A stretch of DNA of 64,000 nt. Origin: Sphingomonas sp. UNC305MFCol5.2. Its GTDB lineage: Bacteria; Pseudomonadota; Alphaproteobacteria; Sphingomonadales; Sphingomonadaceae. Under the pieces are notes generated by a model. The model was not told the DNA's origin. It made no database searches and saw nothing but the letters and a program-made list of their open reading frames with translations. The stretch lies in the NCBI RefSeq assembly GCF_000712135.1, contig NZ_JOOE01000003.1, positions 744,001 through 808,000 on the forward strand, given 5' to 3'. Position numbers and translations under genes: made by a program. This document shows positions 49,688 to 58,753 of this stretch, in pieces (within the stretch, counting starts at the first letter, position 1; the number at the start of each line of letters is the position of its first letter).

Positions 49688-49737
49688 GACTCATGAGACG
49701 ATTTGTTGTGTATAGGCAACAAATCGTCTCATGAGTC
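49688..49737. promoter_or_regulatory. Perfect 21-bp inverted repeat overlapping the XRE promoter
   Basis: The arms 49688-49708 and 49717-49737 are exact complements separated by 8 bp. Each arm ends in an 8-bp palindrome CTCATGAG, and the inner ends are TTGTTG/CAACAA. On the minus strand TTGACT (49739-49734) and TATACA (49714-49709) give a promoter with a 19-bp spacer inside the repeat. It is therefore likely the operator of the XRE gene. Confidence 0.8.
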
Positions 49738-49778
49738 AAGTGAGCGGGGTCAGCCGCTCTGCATAACCATCGCTAATT

Positions 49779-50669
49779 TCAGGGTCGCTCGCGCGCCTGC
49801 GGATAGGTGCCGAGCACGCGCATCCACTTCGAATGGAATTTGAGCTCCTCGAGCGCGCGGTCGACCGCGGGATCGCCCGGGCCGCCGACGATATCGGCAT
49901 AGAATTCAGTCGCCGCGAAGCTGCCGCCGCGCTGATAGCTTTCCAGCTTGGTCATGTTGACGCCGTTGGTCGCGAAGCCCCCCAGCGCCTTGTAGAGCGC
50001 CGCCGAGACGTTCTTCACTTCGAAGATGAAGGTCGTCATCATCGGGCCCGCGATCGGCAGCGCCAAGGGCTCGCGCGCAAGCACGACGAAGCGCGTCATG
50101 TTGTGCTCGGCATCCGCCAGGTCCGATTCGAGCAGATTGAGCCCGTAAAGCTCGGCCGCCCCGGGCGGTGCGAGCGCGGCGATCGCGGGGTCGGCCATTT
50201 CGGCGATCACCGCGGCTGCGCCGGCGGTATCGGGATAGGCGACGGGCGCGATCCCGCGCGCCTTGAGCCAGTGGCGGCACTGGCCGAGCGCCTGCGGATG
50301 GCTCATCGCCTGGCGGACCTGGTCGAGGCTGCCCGTGCCCATCAGGCCGTAGCGGATCGGCAGAAAATGCTCGCCGGTGATCGCGAGGCCGGATTCGGGC
50401 AGCAGGAAGTGGATGTCGGCGACGCGGCCGTGGAGCGAATTCTCGATCGGGATCATCGCGCGGTCGGCGCGGCCTTCCTTCACGGCATCGATCGCGTCCT
50501 CGAACGAAAAGCAGGGCAAGGGCAGCCCGTCGGGAAAGGCCTCGTGCACGGCGATGTGCGAATTGGCGCCCGGCGCCCCCTGGAACGCCACGGTGCGGCC
50601 CGGCTCGGCCGAGGCCCTGGCGATCATGTCGGCGACGATCGGTCGCGCAGGCGCTGCGAAATTCTCCAT
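49779..50669 (-). CDS. pheA: Prephenate dehydratase
   Basis: A 296-aa monofunctional enzyme converting prephenate to phenylpyruvate. The N-terminal catalytic domain has VAFQGAPGANSHIAVHEAFP and the conserved IPIENSLHGRVADIHFLLPE. The C-terminal ACT domain includes GVNMTKLESYQRGGSFAATE, which should bind Phe for feedback control. The ESRP motif of other PheA proteins is ESYQ here, as in other alphaproteobacteria. It is divergent from the cytochrome c gene, with 101 bp between starts. Confidence 0.95.
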   Translation of the reverse strand: MENFAAPARPIVADMIARASAEPGRTVAFQGAPGANSHIAVHEAFPDGLPLPCFSFEDAIDAVKEGRADRAMIPIENSLHGRVADIHFLLPESGLAITGEHFLPIRYGLMGTGSLDQVRQAMSHPQALGQCRHWLKARGIAPVAYPDTAGAAAVIAEMADPAIAALAPPGAAELYGLNLLESDLADAEHNMTRFVVLAREPLALPIAGPMMTTFIFEVKNVSAALYKALGGFATNGVNMTKLESYQRGGSFAATEFYADIVGGPGDPAVDRALEELKFHSKWMRVLGTYPQARERP

Positions 50670-50770
50670 GGGATCGCGCGCTAGCGGTGCGCGTTTCCCG
50701 CGGCAAGCCCGGCTTGCGATAGCAAAAACCGCAGCCTAAAGGGCGGACGACTTTCCTTTAGGGGCATGTG

Positions 50771-51451
50771 ATGGACGATCGGTTCAATACGATTGCGGGC
50801 TGGGCGTTGGCGGGCGGCATTGCGGCGCTCGGCCTTTCGATCGTGAGCGGCATGGTCTTCCACTCCGAGCGCCCCGAGAAGATGGGCTACGCGATCGAAG
50901 GCGTCGAGGATACGGGCGAGGGCGGCGGTGCCGCCGTCGCGCCGATCGCGACCCGTCTCGCCGCCGCCGATGTCGCCAAGGGCGCCGACATCTTCAAGCA
51001 GTGCACTGCCTGCCACACGATCAACCAGGGCGGCGCATCGGGCATCGGCCCCAACCTCTATGCCGCGGTCGGCAAGCCGCACGGCCATGTCCCGGGCTTC
51101 GCTTATTCGGACGCGCTCAAGGCGGTTCCCGGCACCTGGACTTTCGAAGCGCTCGATTCGTGGCTGACCTCCCCGCGCAAATACGCGCCGGGCACCAAGA
51201 TGACCTTCGCGGGTCTTTCGAACCCGCAGGACCGCGCGAACGTGATCGCCTATCTGAATTCGCAGGGCTCGAACCTGCCGCTCCCGGCCGCTCCGGCCGC
51301 TGGCGAGGAACCGGCAGCGGGCAACGCCGCCGAGGCCAACGTGACCGAAGGTGCCGGCACTGCCGACATCTCCAACGAGGCGACCCCGGCCGAAGGCACG
51401 CCGGCCAAGGACCCGCAGGCTGCGATCCAGGCCGAGAAGAAGGGCCACTGA
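50771..51451 (+). CDS. Membrane-anchored class I cytochrome c (CycM/c552-type)
   Basis: A 226-aa cytochrome. An uncleaved N-terminal anchor (AGWALAGGIAALGLSIVSGM) precedes the haem domain, with CTACH at 78-82 and axial Met144 in GTKMTFAGL. The last 60 residues are an Ala/Pro/Glu-rich extension. Such proteins carry electrons from the bc1 complex to terminal oxidases. The cyt c gene beside pheA is a frequent alphaproteobacterial arrangement. The ATG at 50771 was chosen. Confidence 0.92.
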   Translation: MDDRFNTIAGWALAGGIAALGLSIVSGMVFHSERPEKMGYAIEGVEDTGEGGGAAVAPIATRLAAADVAKGADIFKQCTACHTINQGGASGIGPNLYAAVGKPHGHVPGFAYSDALKAVPGTWTFEALDSWLTSPRKYAPGTKMTFAGLSNPQDRANVIAYLNSQGSNLPLPAAPAAGEEPAAGNAAEANVTEGAGTADISNEATPAEGTPAKDPQAAIQAEKKGH

Positions 51452-51457
51452 GCCGGG

Positions 51458-53920
51458 CTAGAGGTCGGGCAACGCCTGTTCGGCCTCGCCCCAGCCCTGC
51501 AGCGCGCGGCTGGTGGCGCGTTCGAGTAACGTTGCGGCATCCCGGATCGTGTAGAGCTTGGCCGATTCGAGATCGCGCAGCTCGCTCCAGCTGATCGGCG
51601 CCGCGACCGGCGCATTCTCGCGGGCGCGGGCGATATAGGGCAGGACGGCCGTCGCGCCGCGCTGGTTACGCAGATAGTCGATGAAGATCTTGCCCTTGCG
51701 GGTGACCTTCTTGAGGTTGGCGGTGAAGCGTTCCGGCTCGGCCTGCGCGAGCGCACGGGCGAAGCGTTCGGCGAAGCTGCGCACTTCGGGCCAATCGGCT
51801 TCAGGGATCAGCGGCACGACGACGTGCACGCCCTTGCCGCCGGATAGCAGGGGCCAGCTGGTCAGGCCGATATCGGCGAGACGGCCTTTGAGATCCTCGG
51901 CCGCCTTGCGGACATTCCCAAAATCGAGCCCCTCGTCGGGATCGAGATCGAAGACGAGGCGATCGGGCTTCTCGATATCGGCGACGAGGCTGCCCCAGCC
52001 GTGGAATTCGATCGTGCCCATCTGGACGCAGGCCATGATCCCGTCGAGATCCTCGACATAGAGATAGGGCTCGATCGAGCCGTCTTTCTCGCGGACGTCG
52101 ACATGATGGACATGTTCGCCGAAGCTGCCGGCATCGTGCTTCTGGAAGAAACAGTGCTTCGCGCGCCCCTGCGGACAGCGGACGAGGCTGATCGGACGGT
52201 TCGCCAGCCAACGCAGCGCCACCGGGGCGATCGCGGCGTAATAATCGGCGAGCTGGCCCTTGGTGAGCCCCACCTCCGGGTAGATCACCCGGTCCCGGCT
52301 GCTGATCTTGATGTTCGACTCCGCCGCGGCCGGCGTTTCAGGAAGCGCGACGGGCTTCTCCACGACGACGTCCTTCGCCTTCTTGTCCTCGCGCAGGCCG
52401 AGGAAGCTGCCGTGGCGCACGACATTCTCAGCGGTGAATTCGGTGAACGCGACTTCGGCGACGAGCTTCGGGCGTAGCCACTGCGCGCCGCGCGCTTCGG
52501 CGCGGGGGACCTTCACCGGTGCTTCCTTGGCGGCGATCTTGTCGAAACGTTCGCGCAGATCGTGGAGTGTCGTCTGGTTGAAGCCGGTGCCCACCTTGCC
52601 GGCATAAACGAGACCGTCGGGGCCGTTGACCGCGAGCAGCAGCGAACGGAAGCCGCGGCCCTTGGCGCTGCTCGGGGTCCAGCCGATGATGACGAACTCC
52701 TGGCGGTGGATGCATTTGACCTTGAGCCAGGCCTTGGTGCGCGTGCCGCGATACGGCGCGTCGGCCCGCTTCGAGACGATGCCTTCATAGCCTTCGCGAC
52801 ACATCGTCTCGAACAGCTTCTCGCCCGCGCCGATGATATGCTCGGAGAAGAGGATGCGTTCATCGGCGCCTTCAAGAAGGTCGCGCAGCCGCTCCTTGCG
52901 GGCCAGCTGCGGAAGCCCGGTGGTGTCCTCGCGGTCCGCCAGCAGGTCGAAGGCGAAGAAGGTCAGGCTTTCGCCTCCGGCGGATATCGCCTCCTGCAAC
53001 GTCGAGAAATCGGGCTTGCCGTTCTTGTAGGCGACGATCTCGCCATCGATCAGCGCGGGCGCGGGGAGGCTCTTCGCGGCCTCGGCGATGCCGGGGAACT
53101 TCCCGGTCCAGTCGAGCCCCGTGCGGGTGTAGATCTTCGGGCCCCCGGTCCCGGTGGCGATGAGTGCGCGATAGCCGTCATATTTGACCTCGTGGAGCCA
53201 TTGATTGCCGGTGGGCACGGCATCGACCAGCGTCGCGAGCTGGGGAGACTGGAAGGCCGGGACCCTGGTGTTCCTCGGTGCCGGCGCATGTTTGGCGACG
53301 CGCGCGGTAGCTTGTAAGGCCTTGGCCGGGCGCTTGTCCGGCTTCCTCCCCTCCGCGATCTCCTGCATCGTGCGGCCGGTCTTGATGCTGGTGAGGCCCG
53401 TTTCGACCAGAGTGTCGGTCGCGCCGGCATAGGCGTCGTCGATTTTCCGGAGCAGCCAGTTCTCGTTCTTCTCCTTGCCGCGCGGCTTGAGGCGGATGAG
53501 CAGCCACTCGCCCTTCATCCGCTCGCCTTCGAGGCGGAAGTGGAGATGGCCCTTCTCCAGGTCCTTTGCGCTCTTGCCTTCGATCGGCTCCCAGACGCCG
53601 TCATCCCACAGCATCACCGTGCCGCCGCCATATTGGCCCTTGGGAATCGTGCCCTCGAAATCGGCATAAGAGAGCGGGTGATCCTCGGTGCGGACGGCAA
53701 GGCGCTTCTCGTTCGGGTCCAGGCTGGGGCCGCGCGTGACCGCCCAGCTCTTGAGCACCCCGTCGACTTCGAGGCGGAAGTCCCAATGGAGGCGTGTCGC
53801 GTCGTGCTTCTGGACCATGAAGCGATTGCCGCCGGTGCGCGCGATCTTGCCCGCGGGTTCGGCGGTCCGGGTGAAATCGCGCTTGGCGTTGTACTTGGCG
53901 AGGGGGTCGGACTTGGCCAT
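51458..53920 (-). CDS. ligD: DNA ligase D (PE-LIG-POL)
   Basis: An 820-aa multidomain enzyme of bacterial NHEJ. The 3'-phosphoesterase domain is N-terminal (MVQKHDATRLHWDFRLEVDG; TIPKGQYGGGTVMLWDDGVW). The ATP-dependent ligase follows, with nucleophile Lys246 in HEVKYDGYRALIA, and the primase-polymerase is C-terminal (VIYPEVGLTKGQLADYYAAI; VFDLDPDEGLDFGNV). This is the Pseudomonas/Agrobacterium domain order. It is downstream of ku, separated by 95 bp that hold an inverted repeat. Confidence 0.96.
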   Translation of the reverse strand: MAKSDPLAKYNAKRDFTRTAEPAGKIARTGGNRFMVQKHDATRLHWDFRLEVDGVLKSWAVTRGPSLDPNEKRLAVRTEDHPLSYADFEGTIPKGQYGGGTVMLWDDGVWEPIEGKSAKDLEKGHLHFRLEGERMKGEWLLIRLKPRGKEKNENWLLRKIDDAYAGATDTLVETGLTSIKTGRTMQEIAEGRKPDKRPAKALQATARVAKHAPAPRNTRVPAFQSPQLATLVDAVPTGNQWLHEVKYDGYRALIATGTGGPKIYTRTGLDWTGKFPGIAEAAKSLPAPALIDGEIVAYKNGKPDFSTLQEAISAGGESLTFFAFDLLADREDTTGLPQLARKERLRDLLEGADERILFSEHIIGAGEKLFETMCREGYEGIVSKRADAPYRGTRTKAWLKVKCIHRQEFVIIGWTPSSAKGRGFRSLLLAVNGPDGLVYAGKVGTGFNQTTLHDLRERFDKIAAKEAPVKVPRAEARGAQWLRPKLVAEVAFTEFTAENVVRHGSFLGLREDKKAKDVVVEKPVALPETPAAAESNIKISSRDRVIYPEVGLTKGQLADYYAAIAPVALRWLANRPISLVRCPQGRAKHCFFQKHDAGSFGEHVHHVDVREKDGSIEPYLYVEDLDGIMACVQMGTIEFHGWGSLVADIEKPDRLVFDLDPDEGLDFGNVRKAAEDLKGRLADIGLTSWPLLSGGKGVHVVVPLIPEADWPEVRSFAERFARALAQAEPERFTANLKKVTRKGKIFIDYLRNQRGATAVLPYIARARENAPVAAPISWSELRDLESAKLYTIRDAATLLERATSRALQGWGEAEQALPDL

Positions 53921-53930
53921 TGCCCCTCAC

Positions 53931-54006
53931 CGTTCGCTTCGAGCGTAGTCGAGAAGCAGTTGGAATCCTGACGCAAGCCGTTTCTCGACTACGCTCGAAA
54001 CGAACG
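53931..54006. repeat. Imperfect 25-bp inverted repeat between ku and ligD
   Basis: The arms 53931-53955 and 53982-54006 are complementary apart from one position and are separated by 26 bp. The core TTCTCGACTACGCTCGAA is the type seen repeatedly in sphingomonad intergenic DNA. As RNA it would form a long hairpin between the two NHEJ genes. Confidence 0.8.
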
Positions 54007-54015
54007 GATAGGGAA

Positions 54016-54885
54016 TCATGCTCGCTTCCTCGCCGGCCCCTTCCTGGCGGGAGCCTTGGCAGGCTTGGTCTTCACAGCGGTGCTGGACTTGGCCTCCGGC
54101 TTTTCGAGCGACTTCTTGAGCGCGGCCATCAGATCGACGACGTTCGATCCCCGGCTGGGGGCGCCTTCGTCCTTCTCCTCGATGATCTTCCTGCCCTTGG
54201 CCTTCTTCTTGCGCTCGATCAGGTCCTTTAGCGCATCGACGTACCGGTCGTGGAACTCCCTGGGATCGAACTTGGCGACCTTCTTGTCGATCAGGGTCTC
54301 GGCGAGGCCGAGCAGCTCGGGATCGGGCGCGCTGTCGGGGATGTCGCGGAAATAGCCCTGCGCCTTGTTGACTTCGTCAGCATAGCGCAACGTCTCGAGC
54401 ACCATGCCGCGTCCGCAGGGCTTCAGGCTCACGACATATTCACGGCCGCGTAGCGCGAGCTGGCCGAGACCGACCTTGCGCGTGCGCTTCAACGCCTCGC
54501 GCAGCACGATGAACGCTTCTTCCGCCAGGTCGTCGGCCGGGACGACGAAATAGGGCTTCTCATAATAGAGCACATCGATCTCGTCGGCATCGACGAACTG
54601 AGTGAGCTCGAGCGTCTTCTTCGATTCGAGCTTCACTGCGTCGATCTCGTCCTGTTCGAGCAGGACATACTCGCCCTTCTCATACTCGAAGCCCTTGACG
54701 ATCTCGTCGACATCGACCGGGCCGACGCCTGGGGCGACCTTCTCGTATTTGATCCGCTTGCCCGAGGGTTCGTGGATCTGGTGAAAGCTGATCTGCGCGC
54801 CCGATTTGGTCGCGGAGTAGATTTCGACGGGGATCGAGACCAGCGCGAGCCGTATCTGTCCCTGCCAATAGGCGCGCGCGGCCAT
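54016..54885 (-). CDS. ku: Non-homologous end-joining protein Ku
   Basis: A 289-aa Ku homodimer subunit that binds DNA ends and recruits LigD. The opening YWQGQIRLALVSIPVEIYSA and the core FDPREFHDRYVDALKDLI and VGLGQLALRGREYVVSLKPC match the family. The C-terminal 55 residues are a Lys/Ala/Pro-rich extension (KKKAKGRKII, KTKPAKAPARKGPARKRA) likely to contact DNA. Transcribed toward ligD; the pair forms a complete two-component NHEJ system. Confidence 0.96.
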   Translation of the reverse strand: MAARAYWQGQIRLALVSIPVEIYSATKSGAQISFHQIHEPSGKRIKYEKVAPGVGPVDVDEIVKGFEYEKGEYVLLEQDEIDAVKLESKKTLELTQFVDADEIDVLYYEKPYFVVPADDLAEEAFIVLREALKRTRKVGLGQLALRGREYVVSLKPCGRGMVLETLRYADEVNKAQGYFRDIPDSAPDPELLGLAETLIDKKVAKFDPREFHDRYVDALKDLIERKKKAKGRKIIEEKDEGAPSRGSNVVDLMAALKKSLEKPEAKSSTAVKTKPAKAPARKGPARKRA

Positions 54886-54940
54886 GTCGAACTCCCTCGT
54901 TGCGAAACCGATTCAATTCGCCAGACCGGAGTCCGTTCCT

Positions 54941-54959
54941 CGACACCAAAATGGTGTCG
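54941..54959. promoter_or_regulatory. Hairpin or operator upstream of pdxH
   Basis: CGACACCA, AAA and TGGTGTCG form a perfect 8-bp inverted repeat in the divergent ku/pdxH gap, ending 18 bp before the pdxH start. It could be an operator or a leader stem-loop. Confidence 0.45.
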
Positions 54960-54977
54960 GCGTAGAGGGCAGACACG

Positions 54978-55556
54978 ATGACCACCGACCCTTTCCAGCT
55001 CTTCGACGCATGGTTCGCCGAAGCACGGGCGAGCGAGCCCAACGATTCCAATGCAATGGCATTGGCGACCGTCGACGCGACGGGGCAACCTTCGGTGCGG
55101 ATGGTGCTGCTCAAGGGGCACGGGCCCGACGGTTTCGTGTTCTACACCAACCGCGAGAGCCGCAAGGCGGGCGATCTCGCGGCGGTACCGAAAGCGGCCT
55201 TGCTGTTCCACTGGAAGTCGCTGCGGCGGCAGATCCGGATCGAAGGCACAGTGTCCTGGGCGAGCGACGCCGAGAGTGACGCCTACTTCGCTAGCCGCAG
55301 CCGCGATTCGCAGCTCGGCGCCTGGGCCTCGGACCAGTCACGGCCGCTCGATGCGCGGGCGACCTTCGAAGTGCGCTACGAGGAAATGCGCGCGCGCTTC
55401 GAGGGCGGCGACGTGCCGCGGCCGCCACACTGGGGCGGATATCGCGTGACTCCGGCGCGGATCGAGTTCTGGCAAGACCGCGCGCACCGGTTGCACGAAC
55501 GCCGCCTGTTCTCGCGCACGTCCCACGGCTGGGACGAAGGGCTGCTCTACCCATGA
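54978..55556 (+). CDS. pdxH: Pyridoxamine 5'-phosphate oxidase
   Basis: A 192-aa FMN enzyme making pyridoxal 5'-phosphate. Conserved stretches are NAMALATVDATGQPSVRMVL, GFVFYTNRESRKAGDLAA, RQIRIEGTVSW, FASRSRDSQLGAWASDQS and WGGYRVTPARIEFWQDRAHR. The length is slightly short because of a brief N-terminus. Its TGA overlaps the CDF gene (ATGA), giving a pdxH-CDF-phzF operon. Confidence 0.95.
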   Translation: MTTDPFQLFDAWFAEARASEPNDSNAMALATVDATGQPSVRMVLLKGHGPDGFVFYTNRESRKAGDLAAVPKAALLFHWKSLRRQIRIEGTVSWASDAESDAYFASRSRDSQLGAWASDQSRPLDARATFEVRYEEMRARFEGGDVPRPPHWGGYRVTPARIEFWQDRAHRLHERRLFSRTSHGWDEGLLYP

Positions 55557-56464
55557 ATCTCGCACGGCGGGCCGCGCTGGCGAGCGTCGCGTGCGCGGTG
55601 CTGCTCGGCGCGCTCAAGGCGTGGGCGGCATGGCGGACCGGTTCGGTGGCGGTGCTCGCCAGCCTCGCCGACAGCGTGCTCGATCTCGTCGCCTCGCTGG
55701 TGACTTTGGCCGGAGTCCATTGGGCGTCGCAGCCCGCGGACCATGACCACCGTTTCGGCCATGGCAAGGCCGAGGCGCTGGCCGCATTGTTCCAAGTCGG
55801 CGTGATTGCCGTCTCCGCCTTCGCGATCCTGCTGCGCGCGTCGCAGCGGCTGATGGAAAGCCGGACCAGCGTCGAGGCCGAATATGGCATCGCGGTCTCG
55901 CTCGTCGCGATCGTCGTGACTCTGGGGCTGACGCGCTACCAGCGCTCGGTGGTGCGGCGCACCGGCTCGATCGCGATCGGGACCGACCGGATCCACTACG
56001 AATCCGACCTGTTCCTCAACAGCGCAGTGATCGTCGCGCTGGCGCTGGAGAATTATGCCGGGATCGCCGGCGCCGACGCGGTGTTCGGCATCGCGATCGG
56101 GCTATGGCTGTTGTTCGGCGCATGGCGCGCCTCGGTCGACGCGATCGACCAATTGATGGACAAGGAATGGCCCGAGGAGAAGCGCCAGCGCTTCGTCGAA
56201 GTCGCCGCGCGGCATCCCGAGCTGATCGGGCTGCACGATCTGCGCACCCGGACCAGCGGCGTGAAGGATTTCGTCCAGTTCCATATCTGGATGGATCCGC
56301 ACATGACCGTGCTCGAATCGCACGATGTGGTCGAGAAACTCGAGACGGAGCTGGGCGCGGAATTCCCCGGCACCGAGATCCTGATCCATGTCGATCCAGA
56401 AGGTCAGGTCGATGAACCCGGCAATCCGCTGGCCGAAACCGATTTGCTCAAGGACACCAGATGA
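55553..56464 (+). CDS. Cation diffusion facilitator (FieF-like) metal efflux transporter
   Basis: A 303-aa CDF protein with about six helices and a cytoplasmic C-terminal domain. Metal-site signatures are SLADSVLDLVASLVTLAGVH (Asp in TM2) and HYESDLFLNSAVIVALAL (His/Asp in TM5). The DHDHRFGHGKAEALAALFQV loop and the C-terminal FVQFHIWMDPHMTVLESHDV are typical. It exports Zn, Fe or similar divalent metals by proton exchange. Both ends overlap neighbours by 4 bp. Confidence 0.93.
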   Translation: MNLARRAALASVACAVLLGALKAWAAWRTGSVAVLASLADSVLDLVASLVTLAGVHWASQPADHDHRFGHGKAEALAALFQVGVIAVSAFAILLRASQRLMESRTSVEAEYGIAVSLVAIVVTLGLTRYQRSVVRRTGSIAIGTDRIHYESDLFLNSAVIVALALENYAGIAGADAVFGIAIGLWLLFGAWRASVDAIDQLMDKEWPEEKRQRFVEVAARHPELIGLHDLRTRTSGVKDFVQFHIWMDPHMTVLESHDVVEKLETELGAEFPGTEILIHVDPEGQVDEPGNPLAETDLLKDTR

Positions 56465-57258
56465 AACTGCCCTTCGCCCAGATCGACGCGTTCGCCGACC
56501 GGCCGTTCACCGGCAATCCCGCGGCGGTAATCCCGCTCGACGCATGGCTCGACGACGGCGTGCTGCAGGCGATCGCCGAAGAGAACAACCTCTCCGAGAC
56601 CGCGTTCATCGTTCCCGATGCGACTGACGAAGCGGATTACGAACTGCGCTGGTTCACGCCCGCGGTCGAGGTCGCCTTGTGTGGCCACGCGACGCTGGCG
56701 AGCGGGCATCATGTGCTGACCTGCGAGCAGGACCGCGACCTCGTCCGCTTTCGCACGCGCAAGTCCGGCGTGCTGGAAGTCGCACGGCACGGCGACAGCT
56801 ATCTGATGGCGCTACCTGCTTATCCGCCCGTGACGCAGGAAGTGCCGGGCTTGCTGGAGGCGCTCGGCGTCGCGCAGGCCGAAACGTTGCGCCATCCGCG
56901 TGGCTATGATTTGATCGTGCTGGACACCGCCGAAGCGGTGCTGGCGCTTACCCCCGATTTCCGCGCACTTGCCGCGATCGGCGACACGCTCAACATCGTC
57001 ACCGCGCCCGGCATCGACACCGACGTGATCAGCCGCGTCTTCGCTCCGGCCGCCGGGATCGACGAGGACCCGGTGACCGGATCGGCGCATTCGGTGCTGG
57101 TGCCCTGGTGGGCCGCACGGCTGGGGCGCAATCACTTCACGGCATTTCAGGCGAGCCGTCGTGGCGGACACATCGGCTGCGAGCTCGATGGTGATCGGGT
57201 GATATTGGCCGGAAAGTGCGTGACGGTGATCGCGGGAGAATTCACGCTCCGGGGTTGA
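56461..57258 (+). CDS. PhzF-family isomerase
   Basis: A 265-aa PhzF-like protein with the diaminopimelate-epimerase fold. The first half contains DAFADRPFTGNPAAVIPLDA and the catalytic Glu in EENNLSETAFIVPD. The mirror-image second half has DEDPVTGSAHSVLVPWWAAR, the conserved DPVTGSAH motif. No phenazine genes are near, so this is a general PhzF relative of unknown substrate. It is the last gene of the pdxH operon. Confidence 0.92.
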   Translation: MKLPFAQIDAFADRPFTGNPAAVIPLDAWLDDGVLQAIAEENNLSETAFIVPDATDEADYELRWFTPAVEVALCGHATLASGHHVLTCEQDRDLVRFRTRKSGVLEVARHGDSYLMALPAYPPVTQEVPGLLEALGVAQAETLRHPRGYDLIVLDTAEAVLALTPDFRALAAIGDTLNIVTAPGIDTDVISRVFAPAAGIDEDPVTGSAHSVLVPWWAARLGRNHFTAFQASRRGGHIGCELDGDRVILAGKCVTVIAGEFTLRG

Positions 57259-57263
57259 TTCTC

Positions 57264-57335
57264 CGTCATCCCGGCCTTGAGTCGGAATCCGGCTGCCTTC
57301 AGGCCGGTCACAAGCTCGGGGCAGCAATGTAGGAT
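57264..57335. repeat. Degenerate copy of the dispersed intergenic element
   Basis: It opens with CCGTCATCCCGGCCTTGAGT and ends near GCAATGTAGGAT, both shared with the elements around 39901-40095. It lies after the phzF stop. The gap 57259-57473 holds no supported gene. Confidence 0.5.
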
Positions 57336-57473
57336 CTCATCTGATCTATACTGTCGGATGCAAGGCCCGCATGCCTCCTCCGATATCGCCATCCCCCCCG
57401 CGCGCGCCTATGCGCGCTGCGCGCCAGGGGCAGCGCAAGCTTCACACACGCGGATGTCCCGACTTTTGTGACT

Positions 57474-58607
57474 TTATGCGCTGATTCGGGCCGGCAGCAG
57501 TTCCGCCCGCTCGGTCTCGGCGATCCAGCCGCCGCCGAGCACGCGGTCGCCGGCATAGAGGACGGCGGCCTGGCCGGGGGCGACGCCATATTCGGGGGTT
57601 TCGAACACCACGCGATCGCCCTCCCGATGCGCGGGGACCGGCTTCGCCAGCGAGCGGACCTTGACCGTCATGGGGCCGGCATGGTCGCCGCCCAGCCAGT
57701 TGACGTTCTCGATCCGCGCGGCGCGCACCGCGAGGGCGCTCTTGGGGCCGACCACCACCTCGCGCGTCGCCGGGTCGAGGCGAAGGACATAATAGGGTTC
57801 GGGCGCGCCGCCGATCTCGAGCCCGCGGCGCTGGCCGACGGTGAAGTGAATGAGGCCCTTGTGGGTGCCGAGCTTGCGGCCGCTCTCATCGACGATGTCG
57901 CCGCTCGTATCGGCTTCGGGGCGCAGTTTCTTGACCAGCGAGGCGTAATCGCCGTCGGGGACGAAGCAGATGTCCTGGCTGTCGGGCTTGCCGGCGACGC
58001 CGAGACCCAGTTCGGCGGCGAGTTCGCGGACCTGCGGCTTGGGCATGCCGCCCAGCGGGAAGCGGAGATAGTCGAGCTGCGCCTGCGTGGTGGCGAACAG
58101 GAAATAGCTCTGGTCGCGCGCGGGATCGGCGGCACGGTGAAGCTCGGCGCCCTCAGCGCCTTCGACGCGGCGAACATAATGGCCGGTGGCGAGGCAATCG
58201 GCGCCGAGATCGCGCGCGAGTGCGAAAAGATCGGTGAATTTGGGACCCATGTTGCACTTCACGCACGGGATCGGCGTGCGGCCGGCGAGATATTCGTCGG
58301 CGAAATCGTCGATCACCGTCTCGCGGAAGCTAGAGGCGTGATCGAAGACATAATGCGCGATGCCGAGTTTGTCGCAGACGGCCCGCGCGTCGCGGATGTC
58401 GCGGCCGGCGCAGCAGCTCCCTGCGCGTCCCACCGCTTCGCCGTGATCGTAGAGCTGGAGCGTCACGCCGATCGTCTCGGCGCCGCTGCGCGCCGCGAGC
58501 GCGGCCACGACCGAGGAATCGACCCCGCCTGACATGGCGACGACGATCCGCCGCTTCGAAAGCGGCCCTGAGAGCTGGAAATCCACGGGAATCACGAGGG
58601 CGCACAT
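57474..58607 (-). CDS. mnmA: tRNA-specific 2-thiouridylase MnmA
   Basis: A 377-aa enzyme adding sulfur to U34 of Lys/Glu/Gln tRNAs. The PP-loop is [11 protein letters not shown] (residues 24-34) and the first catalytic Cys is in TPIPCVKCN (Cys115). The second Cys is in [16 protein letters not shown], and the C-terminal part has [12 protein letters not shown]. The length is normal. The ATG at 58607 was chosen; GTG codons at 58595 and 58586 are alternatives. Confidence 0.95.
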   Translation of the reverse strand: MCALVIPVDFQLSGPLSKRRIVVAMSGGVDSSVVAALAARSGAETIGVTLQLYDHGEAVGRAGSCCAGRDIRDARAVCDKLGIAHYVFDHASSFRETVIDDFADEYLAGRTPIPCVKCNMGPKFTDLFALARDLGADCLATGHYVRRVEGAEGAELHRAADPARDQSYFLFATTQAQLDYLRFPLGGMPKPQVRELAAELGLGVAGKPDSQDICFVPDGDYASLVKKLRPEADTSGDIVDESGRKLGTHKGLIHFTVGQRRGLEIGGAPEPYYVLRLDPATREVVVGPKSALAVRAARIENVNWLGGDHAGPMTVKVRSLAKPVPAHREGDRVVFETPEYGVAPGQAAVLYAGDRVLGGGWIAETERAELLPARISA

Positions 58608-58753
58608 AGGCGCATGTGTCGCCTCGATCCAGTCCGGGGTCCGGAAACGGATCAGCAACGCAGGTTAAGCAGGGGTTCCCATCGGCTTTACGGCCCCTTC
58701 ATCCTGATTGGCTAAAGCTGGCCGACCAAGAGAGTTGAGGCTGGATTGTAATC

